Source: Lichina pygmaea | Lineage: Eukaryota; Ascomycota; Lichinomycetes; Lichinales; Lichinaceae | Reading direction: 5' to 3' | Assembly: GCA_963422465.1 (NCBI GenBank) | Contig: OY730170.1 | Coordinates: forward strand, 1,922,001 to 1,986,000 | DNA length: 64,000 bases | In this document: positions 42,882 to 54,149 of the stretch, piece after piece | Layout of the letters: the number at the start of each line of letters is the position of its first letter | Position numbering within the stretch: the stretch's first letter is position 1 | Made by a program: the position numbers and the translations under genes | Notes under the pieces: generated by a model | Seen by the model: the letters and a program-made list of their open reading frames with translations, nothing else | Told to the model about the DNA's origin: nothing | Database searches by the model: none

Positions 42882-45800
42882 CTAGATTGTGATTCTCTCC
42901 ATCGTGTACGCGCCTATCTTCTTGTTCTCCAGCAGCTGCAAGTCTCTCTTGGACCGCTCGACGACTCTGCCCTTGGAGAGGATTTTTGTCGACGAAGTTT
43001 CATCCTCGGGTCGCGAGCCGAGGGGTAACGCCTTCGGGCCGGGGGCCTCCGCGTGCAGCACCACGATCTGCCCACCTTGCCTAGGCCTCGAGCGGTCGTC
43101 ACCGGAGGAGTTTCCGGACTTCCCCGACTTCCCGTGCTGTAGCAGCTCCTTCAGCAGCGCCTCCATGCTTGTCGCCTCCTGTACTACCTCCAGAGCGGCC
43201 GAGACCTCAAGCTGCAGCACCGCGATGAGGCTGCTCGGGTCGACGAGTCCGCCGAAGCCTGAGCGGGCGTGGATCCAGCCTGCCGCGCCGATGCTGTCCA
43301 AGGCGCAGCCCAGGAGGCTGCTGATGAAATGAACATCACGGCATTCACGGCCATTGTTGTCCTTGAAGATCCGGTCCTTGTCCAGCTGCCAGGAAGTCCA
43401 TCCACCTACGATCAGGTTCCTCCTCAGCAGCTGGACGACGAGGGTGAGCTCGGTTCTAGTCAACACCTGGCCGAAAGCCCGTGTGATCTGCGGGTAGGGG
43501 AAAGACCGCAGCCTGTTCAGGGCCAGCGCGAGGGCCTTCTCGAGAAACGCCCTTGTAGCGGGCCTCCTCTCCGCGGACGGCACGTTTCCCTCCACTCCAG
43601 TGTCATGCACTTGACCGGTTCCGGGGAGTTTTCCGCCGGCGTCGGTCGGTTTCGGTCCGGTTCCGGGGAGGGCTCGGAGGTCGAGGGCCGCGGGGTCGCT
43701 GAGTGCTACCATCAGAGGTTTTGCGGCGCTTGTAACTTCCTCGGCGGTAGTGAAGACTGGACCCTCGAAGGCCCACAGCAGGAGATCCACGCTTGGACCC
43801 AAATCCAGAATCGCTCTGACGAGCGTCTCACCGCGAACGACGCCAGAAAAAGGTTCTGCGGCTGAGAGGCCCTGAAGCGCGAGCTCGATGTTTCGCAGGG
43901 TCAAGACTCCAGAGAGCATCAGCCACCGGAATACGTTTGGTGGGCACAAGTTGATCAGTAACCTCGGCTCGTTCGATTGCTCAGCCCTGGCTTCTCCGCT
44001 GCTCTTCGCCGCATCTTCTTGCTGGTGGCATGAAAAGAGTTTGCCCATGATGAAGAGCGACTTGGAGTGAGCGAGGTTGCGAAAGCCGACGGTCTTCAGC
44101 GTGCCATCGGCGTGTTGGGGCCATTTCCAAGTCGGCATTGGTGCCTGCAATTGGAATTCCTTTGCTGGGGGTTTGGAAGCACCGGCTGCACATTTGTGAG
44201 GGTGTGTGCCGTTCGTTTTCGCCACCCCATTCGGCTCGTTGCTCTGGCCGTGCAACCGGGCCTTTTCCCGTTCTTTCTTCGCTATCCTCCACTGCTGATA
44301 TTGCTCCTCGTTGCGGCCGATACCAAGTTCGCCGGCCACCACCCTTTCAAAGTTTTCGACGTGTTGCCGCCGGGTGTATCGGTTGAGCAGCTCGCTGTTC
44401 TGCTTCCAGGACGGATCGGGCACGCTTCCAAGAGACAAGAGCGAGCCCAAACTTGACGGAATCTTACCCTCGATAGACGGCGAGGACGTTTCCTGGGCGG
44501 CGGACGAGATACCTTGACCAAGAGCGTCGAGCAACCTTCCACCGCCGGCACGCCTTTTCCGACTTCGTTCATTGCCGGAAAACGTAATGTTGAAACCGAC
44601 GAGCTGACCATCGATACGGCCGACGACAAGGCCTAGCCGGGGATGGAAGCCTAAGAGTTCCATGGCAGCCGGCTGTAAGCAGGCATCATCTACTGTGCGC
44701 TTGCGCTTCGTGCCAGACGACGGTCTAAGAGCTGACAAGTTGATTGGTGCGCTCAGTCGAATTGTGCGGTAGCAGACGTCATAGATAGCCAGGGACGACC
44801 GAGTTGTCGTCAATGTGAGCGCTTGTGAGAGTCTGAGAAACGAGTGCGTTTTTCCACCAGGTATGTCCAGCTCGGACACGAGCTTTGGATAAGTCCCCGA
44901 AAGATCGTAGCTGGCCAAGGAACTGCCGCGCAGCAGTTGCAGGCTGCCAGAGCCGACATCGAGCGAGATTTTGTTGATAACTGTCTGGTCCGCCGCCGCC
45001 GATGGCAGATGAAACTGGCATAGGGGCCTGATGGGGGCGTGGCCGCTGGGAATCCCCTGCCGCTTTTCGCGGCCAACAGCCAGCACATGCAACACGCAAT
45101 CACACGCCTGAGCCGCGGTGCTTGGACGACTCCTGCTGAGAAGAATGAGTAGGCTCACGGTCTCGGCGGCCGTGTTGGCTGCCGTGGAGGCATCAAGCAT
45201 TTGAGAGTCGAGAAGTGCAAGAGCGTCACCTCTACCTCGAAGAAGCCCTTCACGGCTGGTGCTCACGTCTGCGTTCATGATGAACTCGATGCTGGAATCT
45301 GAGGCCGACGACGTAGACTCTATTCCACGAAGGACGGTCTGCTTTGAGCATCTCCACCGCTCTTCCTTCAGATCGCCGCTGAGACATCGGACCTCGCCAT
45401 CGCGATGGACAAGGAGGAGGTCGGTCGGTATTTCTGGTTCAGTCATCGAACGCCGAGGCAAGGCATCCAGGAAGACGACATCATGCCGAGCGCCTTTGAT
45501 TTCCCGGGTGAAAACGGACCCGCTGGTCTTGGAATAAGGCGAGCTCAGTCCACACGCCGACTGACTTGCGCTAACGTCCCAAAAGCAGAAAATGCGGGGC
45601 CGTGGATCAGTAGTGGAGGCGTAAGTGAGACGCTGCACCGCGAGCGTAGCTTCGTGCCTTTGTCTGACCGAGCAAGGCGGGCAGGTGAAGGTGACATTGG
45701 GAGGCAGAGCATAGGAGGATGTCAACTTGGAGTGTTCCACCTGCGCGGTTCTTAGCTGTCTCCGTTCCTACAAATCATGAACGACCCGAAGAAGGAAGGA

Positions 45801-46026
45801 AAGAACGATGCGCCCCTTCGGAAGTACAGATTCCCAAGACTCATACGTTGTAGATATTCACACCCTCCCCATCAATGCCGATTGCCAGCTCCGAGCGCTT
45901 CCTCTTCCTTGATTCTCTTGCCAAGCCCCACACATCGCCAACGAGATACTGGCCCTTGGTCGTTTCAAGTGGCCGGGGAAGAGTTGCCAGCAGATGGGGA
46001 TCTTGTAAAGAGATAGTAGACGCCAT
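42882..46026 (-). CDS. UTP8: U3 snoRNP-associated protein Utp8
   Basis: t-UTP subcomplex protein, needed for early pre-rRNA transcription and processing in the nucleolus; the yeast protein also takes part in tRNA export. Two exons, 46026-45847 and 45740-42882, give 1012 residues. Exon 1 encodes MASTISLQDPHLLATLPRPL to AIGIDGEGVNIYN, and the acceptor at 45741 makes it continue VEHSKLTSSYALPPNVTFTC, as in the family. Other acceptors at 45755 and 45768 would add 9-14 residues. The N-terminal half is beta-rich (propeller-like), and the C-terminal part is helical, closing with the family-like GAYTMERITI. Low sequence conservation of Utp8 limits certainty. It is divergent from the ELG1 N-terminal half. 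Confidence 0.75.
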
Positions 46027-46405
46027 ATCAGCACCTTCCGCGCTGTATCATGCGCTTCTGCTTCGACTAGATTTGAATAAATGACCTCAGCCATCGTCCG
46101 CAAAAAATGATATCTGGTAAATTTTGGTGCGTGCACTCGGAAGGCGGGCGGGCCGGAGATTTGACGCTAGGCTTGAAATAGGCAGTTAATCCGAGAGTCT
46201 CCGATTGGTCAAGTCTAATCGCGTGCGATTAAACGCGCTTCCACGTGATATCTAATTTTCTCGCGTCCATAAGGCAGACGTCACGTCTCACCACGCGGTA
46301 TATCACCTGTCGGTCAGGTTCATCGGCGCTGAGTGGAGGGTGACTCAGGCATCTCAACTGAGTTCAAGCACGATCACTGATCCCAAAGTGGTGGCCAGCC
46401 ACAAG
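46027..46405. promoter_or_regulatory. Divergent promoter UTP8 / ELG1 N-half
   Basis: 379 bp between the starts. It contains CCACGTGATAT (about 46240), GACGTCACGT (about 46270; half of a CRE-like palindrome) and GATTAAACGC, plausible factor sites. A full promoter here is consistent with this being the true 5' end of ELG1. Confidence 0.45.
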
Positions 46406-48039
46406 ATGGACATTGAGCCTAGAAGACAGCCTGTCCATCCCTTTTTTGCTAGACAGACTTGTGAGTGGCCAGAGCTGGCCATGACTATCCCCCAGCTAGA
46501 AAGTGACTGTGGTTGCCTTGCTGATATAATGGCTGTTCTGTCAAAGATCCAAGCCCCGTCGCGACACCCCCAAAAGCTTGTTTGGTGGCCCCAGCAAACG
46601 TCTCCGATGGACCGCGGCGTACAGATGAAGTCCCCTCTCCAACGGAGCCGGGTATCGTCTCGAACACAGGTCAGTGGAGAAAGTCCAAGCTGATCTTACT
46701 TGTATATTGCTGCTACCGGAGCGACTCTCCTGGCTACGGAGTACCTCTTTTACCATTTGGTCTTGCAAAGGCTAACATGTGTCATGTACCAGTCGACACT
46801 GATGGCAATCCAAACGTGAATGGGACACTAGACACCGACAACGACTTGAAGACAGACTCACGATCTGTCCTGAACGCAATGACGTCAAACTCTACAGGCA
46901 GAAAGCGACGCAAGATCAGCCCCAAAGGTACAGATTCAGCGCCTCGGGTCAAGTCATCGTCTTCGTTGGTACAGGTCGTTTTGAACAACGCCCAGGCCAA
47001 GCAGGAGGCCGACGAGTCAGGGTCGCTTGACGCTTCGCTAGCGACGACGTTGCCCGCTACTACTGTATCGTCACTCGAGGCTCTCGACGCTCAAGCTCGA
47101 CCTCATCCAGGCACAGTGGGACTCAACTCAGCCAGCTCACGAACCGAACCAGGAGTCACGGTTCTTCCCATCTCAGGCTCTGAAGGCGAGCAAAAAGACA
47201 GGCACGAAATTGCAACAGCGGCTGGAATCCTAGTCCGGATAACGAAAGTCAGACCCCAGATGCTCCTCAAGATCCGGTATAACGGCCGCTCCGGCTCCAG
47301 GGACGGGTTTTCTGGAAGGGACAGCACAAGTGCGCCGAGCACGGCTGGAACGGAACGTCTTCCTCCGAAAGATTCGGCACCAGCGAAGATGTCGGTTCAT
47401 CCGTTTTTTCTCGGAAAGCCTAGCCAGTCTCTCAAGTCGGGTTCGGCCAGGCCAGGCGGGAATTGCAAAGCCGACATTGACGTGACGGTCAATCCCGACA
47501 ATATCTCGGAGTCTAATCATGATCAGCCTAAAAGACACATCTTTCACGAGTCGACCTCCGCTGCCGGAGGCCCAGATCAGCCAAAGTCCACTTGTACGCC
47601 CTTCAAAGCGAGCGAAAACGCATTTCGATCTATCTCCGGCGCTCGGACAACCCGGCAGCTGGGTGCGACTTCACCGCCGTGGCCGCCTCGGGAAATGTTT
47701 CACGTGCGTGGCATCTCGATGGAAGGGCTTTCACCTGACGGAGGTCGATGCCCACCGAGAGGACATCAAGGGCTACCACTGAGTAAGAAGAAGCAGAAAC
47801 ATAGCCCTGCCACTGTATCGAAAGATGAGAACCTGCTACGGCAGATTCAAGGACGTCTGGTGCGCGGTCTGGGAGGAAGAACCATATCCGACACTTTGCC
47901 CAGCTACGGCGCGGATGAGTCCGCGCTGGATCCGGTACCAAAGGAGCTTCGTCTACCAGAGCGTCTCGTGCTGAGAAGTAGTGACTTGCAGCGTCTGGTG
48001 CTAGGTCGGATGTCCGAGCCGCACGTCGCCGACCGATAA
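46406..48039 (+). CDS. ELG1: ELG1/ATAD5-type protein, N-terminal half (separated)
   Basis: Three exons, 46406-46460, 46595-46669 and 46793-48039, with phases closing to 458 residues, then TAA. It starts MDIEPRRQPVHPFFARQTSN and has a second KMSVHPFFLGKPSQSLK near residue 270. From memory of fungal Elg1 N termini, the HPFF motif, the ARTTRQLGATSPPWPPREMF segment running into HVRGISMEG, the basic KKKQKHS followed by ENLLRQIQGRLVRG, and PERLVLRSSDLQRLVLGR are family landmarks. The frame ends (MSEPHVADR, stop) just where the missing part, MSALDSS...HHALQSLYRR, would begin. That part lies 18 kb upstream. The introns (134 and 123 nt) are longer than elsewhere in the window. Family assignment is from memory and needs an alignment. 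Confidence 0.65.
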
Positions 48040-49419
48040 TATGGCAGTCTCGTGTCCCGTCATCAACTGAAAGTGCCTAGAACCTAGGTCGCTCCCGAAT
48101 CTTGGCTTCTCGGTGCGGCCGCTGCTAAGCTTGCTGGCGATCTTGCTTGCGATCCCTAAGCGCCTCGCTTTTGACTGCTGGCTGTGTTGATAGCGATTCT
48201 GTTCTGCGGCGTAGGATGAGGTCCATCGAAAGTTGTTGCAACCCCAAGGCCGTGTGTCAAGAAGTTTCTTGATTTGAACACTCGCTTCTGTTTGGTCTGA
48301 AAATAACAAGTATTCTTAAATGACTTGAGCAATGATACAAAGTTTCTCACGGGCTCAAGCTTGGAAGTTCTAATCCAGCTGTCTTTGACGGACTCTGGGA
48401 CGGTCAATCACGGAAACAAGAGCCAATCGCTTTTGTTGACGATCACAGCATCATCTTGGTTGTACATTAATTAGTCACCAACCTGCTCAACCTCATATGT
48501 TCCAACAAGAATTCTTCAAGTCCTGTTGAACTTCTTGAGGACAAACTACGTGAGCGCTATCAGGCAGCGATAGAGTATGCTAAGTGTATCATCTGAACGG
48601 AATAGTCAGAAACATTAATCTTCCTGGACTGCCACCTGAGGGGAAATCTGGAGAAATCCCGTCGAGTATTTCAAAGCTGCTTTGGCACCACATGCCTTTG
48701 AGTAGTAGCATGATAAAAGTGTCCACGTGCAAACTATGAGTGTTTCCTGTTGATTCGTGTGTGCGAACTTCCTCAATCAGCATCACCAAGCATACAGTGC
48801 AAGCCATCCACGATACCTGAGTGCGTACTACAAAGTCACCAGTGAGCGCCTTCTTGACAGTATCTGCAGCCAGGATAGCAGCCCTCACCCAGTGACAGAG
48901 TTTAACGGCCCACTGCACAGTTTCACACCAGACTTTGTAAGTGGCTTGTTCAAGTAACAGCTTGAGTGGGTGGCAGACCAGGACATGACTCTTAAGACAT
49001 GGCGACAGCACAGGACTCTGCAACAGGAGACCAACTGCATGTGCAAGGTGAGGAATGTTCAGCAATAAGATATTCTTGAGGCTTTTCACACCTGGATGAT
49101 TGTGGGCCCTGCAGTTTCAGGGCAGGCGTGGTTCAGCAGATGTCACGTGACCAAACATTGCGGGGGCGATTAGGCCTACAGACACCGTGCGGCAGGCCCC
49201 ATACATACGTATTAGGGCATAGTTAAGCGGGGCAGAGTGGAACCCCTGTCTGAAACGAATCTTGGCCAGGCTTCCACCTAGTGTGGGACGACCAAAGGGA
49301 ACGCTGCTGCTCTGGAGGGAAGACCGGGCTTGCGCAGCTTGTTGCGCAGCTTGCGAACAAACTCCAGCCAGATTTTGTTCGGCTGATTCGGATGCGACCT
49401 GTTCGGGCTTTGCTGCGTC
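48040..49419. other. CpG-poor interval at the right edge of the ELG1 block
   Basis: 48.2-49.1 kb is AT-richer and CpG-poor like the LINE arm, suggesting old repeat DNA. A minus frame (49089-48589, 166 codons) has no domain I recognise, and the plus strand has a charged relic-like stretch near 48510-48590 (LLEDKLRERYQAAIEYAK). No gene is supported. Confidence 0.45.
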
Positions 49420-52121
49420 ATGGCGCCCCCAAACGACGCGGCGCTGAGCTTGCATAGTAGCAAGCGTCGCCCGGCTCCACCGGTGCCCATCGTACCTGCC
49501 ATTCCTCTACCCTTCATTCAGAAACGGCGACTTCGGGAAGTGGCGGTGGCGGAGAAGATACCGGCGTGTGAGGTCAAAGCCCCGGAGCAGGAGCCAACCG
49601 TCAATGGCTTCACCAACGGTGTTGTGGGCAAACCAGCGGCAGAGGTCGTCCAAGCTGCCATTGAGCGCACAGAGAAGATGTCTGACCATCACGGGCTGGG
49701 CAATCTTTCTTCGCAGGCCGACTCTCAGCCGGCAGACGAAGCATCCAGCTCCGCTCGGCCAGAGGAGAGTCTTGACCACCGCAAGGAGAGCAACCGTCCG
49801 ATCTCCGTCGTTAGCAGAACCATATCACATTCAGGTAGGAAAGCGGAGTCGTCTCGTTGCTTGGTGCTTGGTGCTTGGTGCTAATGCCGTCCAAAGAGCA
49901 GAGCTTGACGCAGTCTTTCCCGGTCGTTCAGCCCCGGGACCTGCAGACCAATCATGCTCCATTGGTCGACCCGGCGCATGCTCCAGTCTCGCAGTCGGAC
50001 TATCGGCCGCTCCCCCCTCCAGCTGCCTCTGCTCATGGTCCGCCTCAGCCGATGCAATATGCCTGTGTTCCCTACCACCAGCCCCATCGTAGCTATGGCA
50101 GCATCGTGTTTGGGGGCTACTCCGAGACGACCAGCTCTTCACCAGCTCCGCCTTACATCCCGGCAGACCTACAACATGATCCCATGCAGCTACAGGCGAA
50201 CGAGAACGGCGTTTATCATCCCAAGCCCGAGCTACACGGCACTTATACCCAGCCGGTGCTGCCTCGGGCGAATGGCCTTCACCCATCCGCCTATCACGCA
50301 TTCTACCCGCCTCCGGATCCTTACCTTCGTCAACAGCAACCGTCCGAACAACTATATCCTCGAAACAGCTACCCCTCATTTGCACCGTCCGACGGCTATA
50401 CGCCGAGCTCACGGGCCCGTACACCTGCGTTTGGCCGGAGCGGCCCGTCGTCGGCCGCAGGCTCGGGAGGCTATGCGCTCGTCAACGGATCCCGAAACGG
50501 CAGTATCGAGTCGGCGACTGCGAGGATATCCACCGTACCCGAGCTTGAGAGCCAGCCGCAGCCACCATGTGTACCCGGCTCCTATTCCCATCCGCCGCAG
50601 CCTCCCAGAATCGATGCGACGGAACAGGCAAGCCCCGGACCTTCGCGTTTGCAGAGCTATCTTGCCTCGCATTTCGGAGATGCCGAGTTCGCAGATTGTG
50701 TCATAGAGCTACGGCGTCGCGAGAGGCCATCCGAGTGTTTGGTCCTTCCCGCTCACCGGCTCATCGTGGCCCAGAGTCCTTTCTTGAGGCGGAAGCTCAG
50801 AGAAGCCCCTCGCGATGAATCGGCGAAGAGCATCGTCACAATGGATGCTGTCGGCCCGTTCCTTGACATGCAAGGGTTTCAAGAGACGGTTCGTTATCTG
50901 TACGGTGCATCCATCAACAGTATGCTGGATGGGCTGTGGATGTACCGGCCACGGCACGACTCCACTTCCACTGACCTCGTCGGCCGCGTCGTCGAAGGCC
51001 TGCTCGGGTTTGGTGCTGCCGGATCGTTGCTGCAGCTCGATGAAGTCATCTCGGGTGCGTTGAGCAGAGTGGCCGACCTGATCCGCTGGGAGACGTTGGG
51101 AAAGGTGCTCGCCTTTTCCATTGCAGAGTCTGTGGGCAAGGGTCTGTCTGCACAGGATGACGCTATGTCGCCGGGGCCAGGCTCACCGGGCCACACCGGC
51201 CCACTGGATCCTAAAGCCAGCGCTGCGGGGGTTCCGCTGCATGCCGTCGAGGCGGCTCCTCCAGTAGCAGATGACCATACCTTCTTCCACTCCCTCCATT
51301 CACGTCGACTCTTGCGCGAAAGCCTTGATTTCATCATTCGCAATTTTCCATCTAATTTCACCCTCCTGACCTCGGCCCCCCCGTTGGCGTTGCTTCATCG
51401 GCTACCGAAGACGAACGAGGCCGTACCGCCGGCCTCGACGCCGTCCAAGCGCGACCCTCGTCTGAAGATGCTCCGATTCGGCGATCATCCTAGCGAAAAC
51501 GATGCGCGAAAGCCATCCCATCACGTCACGACCACCCTCTCGTCGATTCTACTTTCTCTTCCTTTTCCGCTCCTCCGGCACGTTCTCGAGGCTGGACAGC
51601 TGGGGCCTTTTCATCCGCACGAGGAAGGTCTTTTGACGCCGGAAGCAAGGGAGGAGCTCGCTAGGAGCGTCATCGCCGAGCGAGAACGCCGTCGGCAGAA
51701 GGCCGTCCACGACAAGCAAGCAGATCTTGCCAATCATGTTCAGGGCTCTTCCACCGGCATCGAGGACGCTGATAGAGAAATCGCAGAGGCGCTGGACTGG
51801 AAGGAGAGCGTCGTCCATCTCCATCCTCTTGCTCATGCTATGCCGTCACACCGCCGATCATCCCCTCCCGCTTCTCGATTGCCTTCGCCCAATGCACTCG
51901 ATCGACATGCGCAGCAATCACAAATACTTCCACAAACCTCGTCCCCACCACAACCCTCATCGCGCACACGACCATCGCCACCGCATTCGCCCTCGCTGTC
52001 ATTCACCTCGAGCGAGACGTTGGACCACGAGCTACCTCGTTCGCGCTCGCTGAGCCATATCGAAGCGGGAAGGAGGACAGTCACCTTTCAGCTGAAGAGG
52101 ACATGGGCCAGACTCGACTGA
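49420..52121 (+). CDS. BTB/POZ-domain protein
   Basis: Two exons, 49420-49834 and 49897-52121, joined by a 62-nt intron (the only acceptor that keeps frame is the AAAG at 49893-49896), give 879 residues. The start is MAPPNDAALSLHSSKRRPAP. Residues 160-400 are Pro/Ser/Tyr-rich and disordered. A BTB domain follows at about residues 400-500: LQSYLASHFGDAEFADCVIE, then ECLVLPAHRLIVAQSPFLRR and VRYLYGASINSMLDGLW. A helical region with DLIRWETLGKVLAFSIAESV follows, then SLPFPLLRHVLEAGQLGPFH and a Ser/Pro/Arg tail. BTB domains mediate dimerisation or cullin-3 binding. No partner domain (Kelch, zinc finger) is present, so the role is unknown. Confidence 0.85.
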
Positions 52122-52413
52122 CGCCATGCACCAAAAGCGCAGGATAGATATCTTCTCTTAACATGCTTTTGTTCGCCGACACCCTGCTTCCTCAATAAGC
52201 CCACTCTCTATCATCTCCTAAAGAGCCAAGCAAACGTTCAAGAAGTGAGATGGATGTTATCCATTGCAGCGTTGTGCACGGGAGGAGGATTGAACTATAG
52301 CATACCTAGATGGACTTGAGTGTGATGGACTAGCTAAGTCGAGGTGATCAGCATGATCCTTCGTACAATAGAAACAGGCCGTAGGCTGAACATGCCTCTG
52401 AACAACATCCCTG

Positions 52414-52474
<61 letters not shown>

Positions 52475-53080
52475 CCACACACCCACACACCCACACAAGC
52501 TCTCTCCCCCCAGCTCCTTCTCCTCTGAAAAGAAGACAAACCCCAACCAGGCAAAGTTTCTCTATCCAGATTATTCTTCAAGACTAACAGACTACAGACC
52601 AGTGGCTTTGTAGTAGTAAGTCCCAGCAAAGTCTAGGCATTCTACATGTGAACTTGTCAGAACTATTGATGGAGCTAACATAAGCTTCTTCTAAGATAAG
52701 CTTGAAACCGACTGCATACTTACCCTCAAGCTTCCTCACAGCTTCGGCCCAACTGAACTTCTTTCTTGGATAGCTCTCTGGTTGATGAGCTCTGGACCTC
52801 CGTGACAGCCAGCACTTCACACACACTTTCAGACTGCTCTCACACTAGATGAGAACTACCAGAAGATGTGAGCTGTGGAGTTTCTGGACAAAGTTAGCAC
52901 TGTAGCTACTACTCAGTCTGAATAGGTAGTAAGCAACATCAACATAACTACTTACCAAACAGTGAATTTACAATCTAGTGTCAAACAAGACTGTGGTGGA
53001 AGTGGCCTGAAAAGCGGAGAAGAAACTTGATCTACTAGAAAGTCAGAACATACTTACCTAGTGGTGGTCTGGCACAGTGC
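52122..53080. other. Intergenic with microsatellites
   Basis: 3' flank of the BTB gene passing into CpG-poor repeat DNA. It holds the CT/CA microsatellite at 52414-52497. No gene is visible. Confidence 0.45.
52414..52497. repeat. (CT)n(CA)n compound microsatellite
   Basis: About 24 CT units followed directly by CA units with regular CCACACA interruptions. Confidence 0.95.
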
Positions 53081-53214
53081 TAGTTTTATTTTTATTTTTT
53101 ATTTTATTCTTACTCTGATGTGGCTGGTGAGCCATGCAGAACTTCTAGATACATGCTTGTTTTCTCAGAAAACCTTTGAAGGAATAAAAACTAAGACTTG
53201 GGTAAGACTAGGGA
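53081..53214 (-). mobile_element. LINE 3'-UTR fragment
   Basis: Minus-strand copy of the LINE 3' end with an (ATAAA)n-like tail at 53081-53110 and the GCATGGCTCACCAGCCACAT block. It is nearly identical over 120 bp to the 3' end of the LINE at 23.5 kb. The copy stops where the SINE begins. Confidence 0.8.
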
Positions 53215-53447
53215 AGAGGTGGCATAGTGTAGCAGGAAGCTGGTGAGAGTTTCCCACTACATGGCACCCTGACCCAGAACTAGTGGTGTCAGGCCTGGAG
53301 AACCTGACTAAACTAGTTGTCAGTTCAAATCTGACTCACCCTATATTCTACCACAAAAACCCCTAAGATTCATAGAACTTGTCTAAGATGTACTTCTTGC
53401 AAGATGTATGAAAACTTTTAAGAAATAGTTCACCCAATATCCATCAG
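53215..53447 (+). mobile_element. tRNA-like SINE, copy 2
   Basis: Same unit as 16494-16727 in the opposite orientation: A-box-like GTGGCATAGTGTAGCAGGAA, B-box/T-arm GTCAGTTCAAATCTGAC, body ending CCAATATCCATCAG. It lies directly against the LINE 3' fragment. Nearly every CG of copy 1 is TG or CA here. Confidence 0.6.
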
Positions 53448-53749
53448 CAAAAACAGAATTTACGTAGGTGGCATAGGATGCCCAGGACACCCGGGATGCC
53501 AAAGTAAAAAAACACTGTTTTTTACGTTATTGGGTGCTATCAAAAACATCAGATGAAGTCAGTTCCATACTAAGGAAAGCTAGTCACCAGCCACCATACT
53601 AAAAAGACTAGCTGCCAGCTGCCATCAAGTGATAGCTGGCATCTTGACACTTGCTAGTAGCAAGAAGAAAGTGTCAGATGTAGTGAAGATAGCATCTGAC
53701 AATAACCTGCATCTTGATGCTCTGTAGCAGTGAGAGGATAGCACCAGAT

Positions 53750-54126
53750 TGTTAAGGCCCAGGCTGGAACAGCTGAGCTGACCTAAGTGAGTGTACAGAG
53801 GTATACAGAACAATGTTCACCTGACCTGGTGGCAGAGATAGCAGAGATGTGACCAGCTCTGCCAACTCTGCCAAAGTGGCAGAGGTGGCAGAGAAGAGCA
53901 CTCCTCATCCAACTCTACCACACAGGAAAGCTGATACCCCTTGGGGAGGACTCCCCCCTCAGACTTCTGTATATAAGAGAACTCAGATAGCTGGGGAGAA
54001 TAGCTCTCCAGGCTGAACACACACAACCAAAAACAATAGCAAGAGAGTTACCCACCTTGCTATTCATCTATTGAGTCTCTGCCCTCCTTACCCAGATATG
54101 CAGACCACCCACATTCTGTGTGAACA
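53750..54126 (+). mobile_element. Possible solo LTR (fossil)
   Basis: A 377-bp segment begins TGTTAAGGCC and ends TGTGTGAACA, giving short inverted TGTT/AACA ends. It has a TATATAAGAG promoter element at about 53969-53979 and a pyrimidine-rich leader after it. No second LTR, primer-binding site or internal region flanks it, and no target duplication is evident. It reads as an old solo LTR of a Ty3- or Ty1-type element, but a chance match is possible. Confidence 0.4.
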
Positions 54127-54149
54127 TGGACTGGTCTTTAACAGTTTCA

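Noticed and set aside
48589-49089. 166-codon minus-strand frame as a gene
   Set aside because: No domain, no supported start, and it lies in CpG-poor repeat-like DNA.
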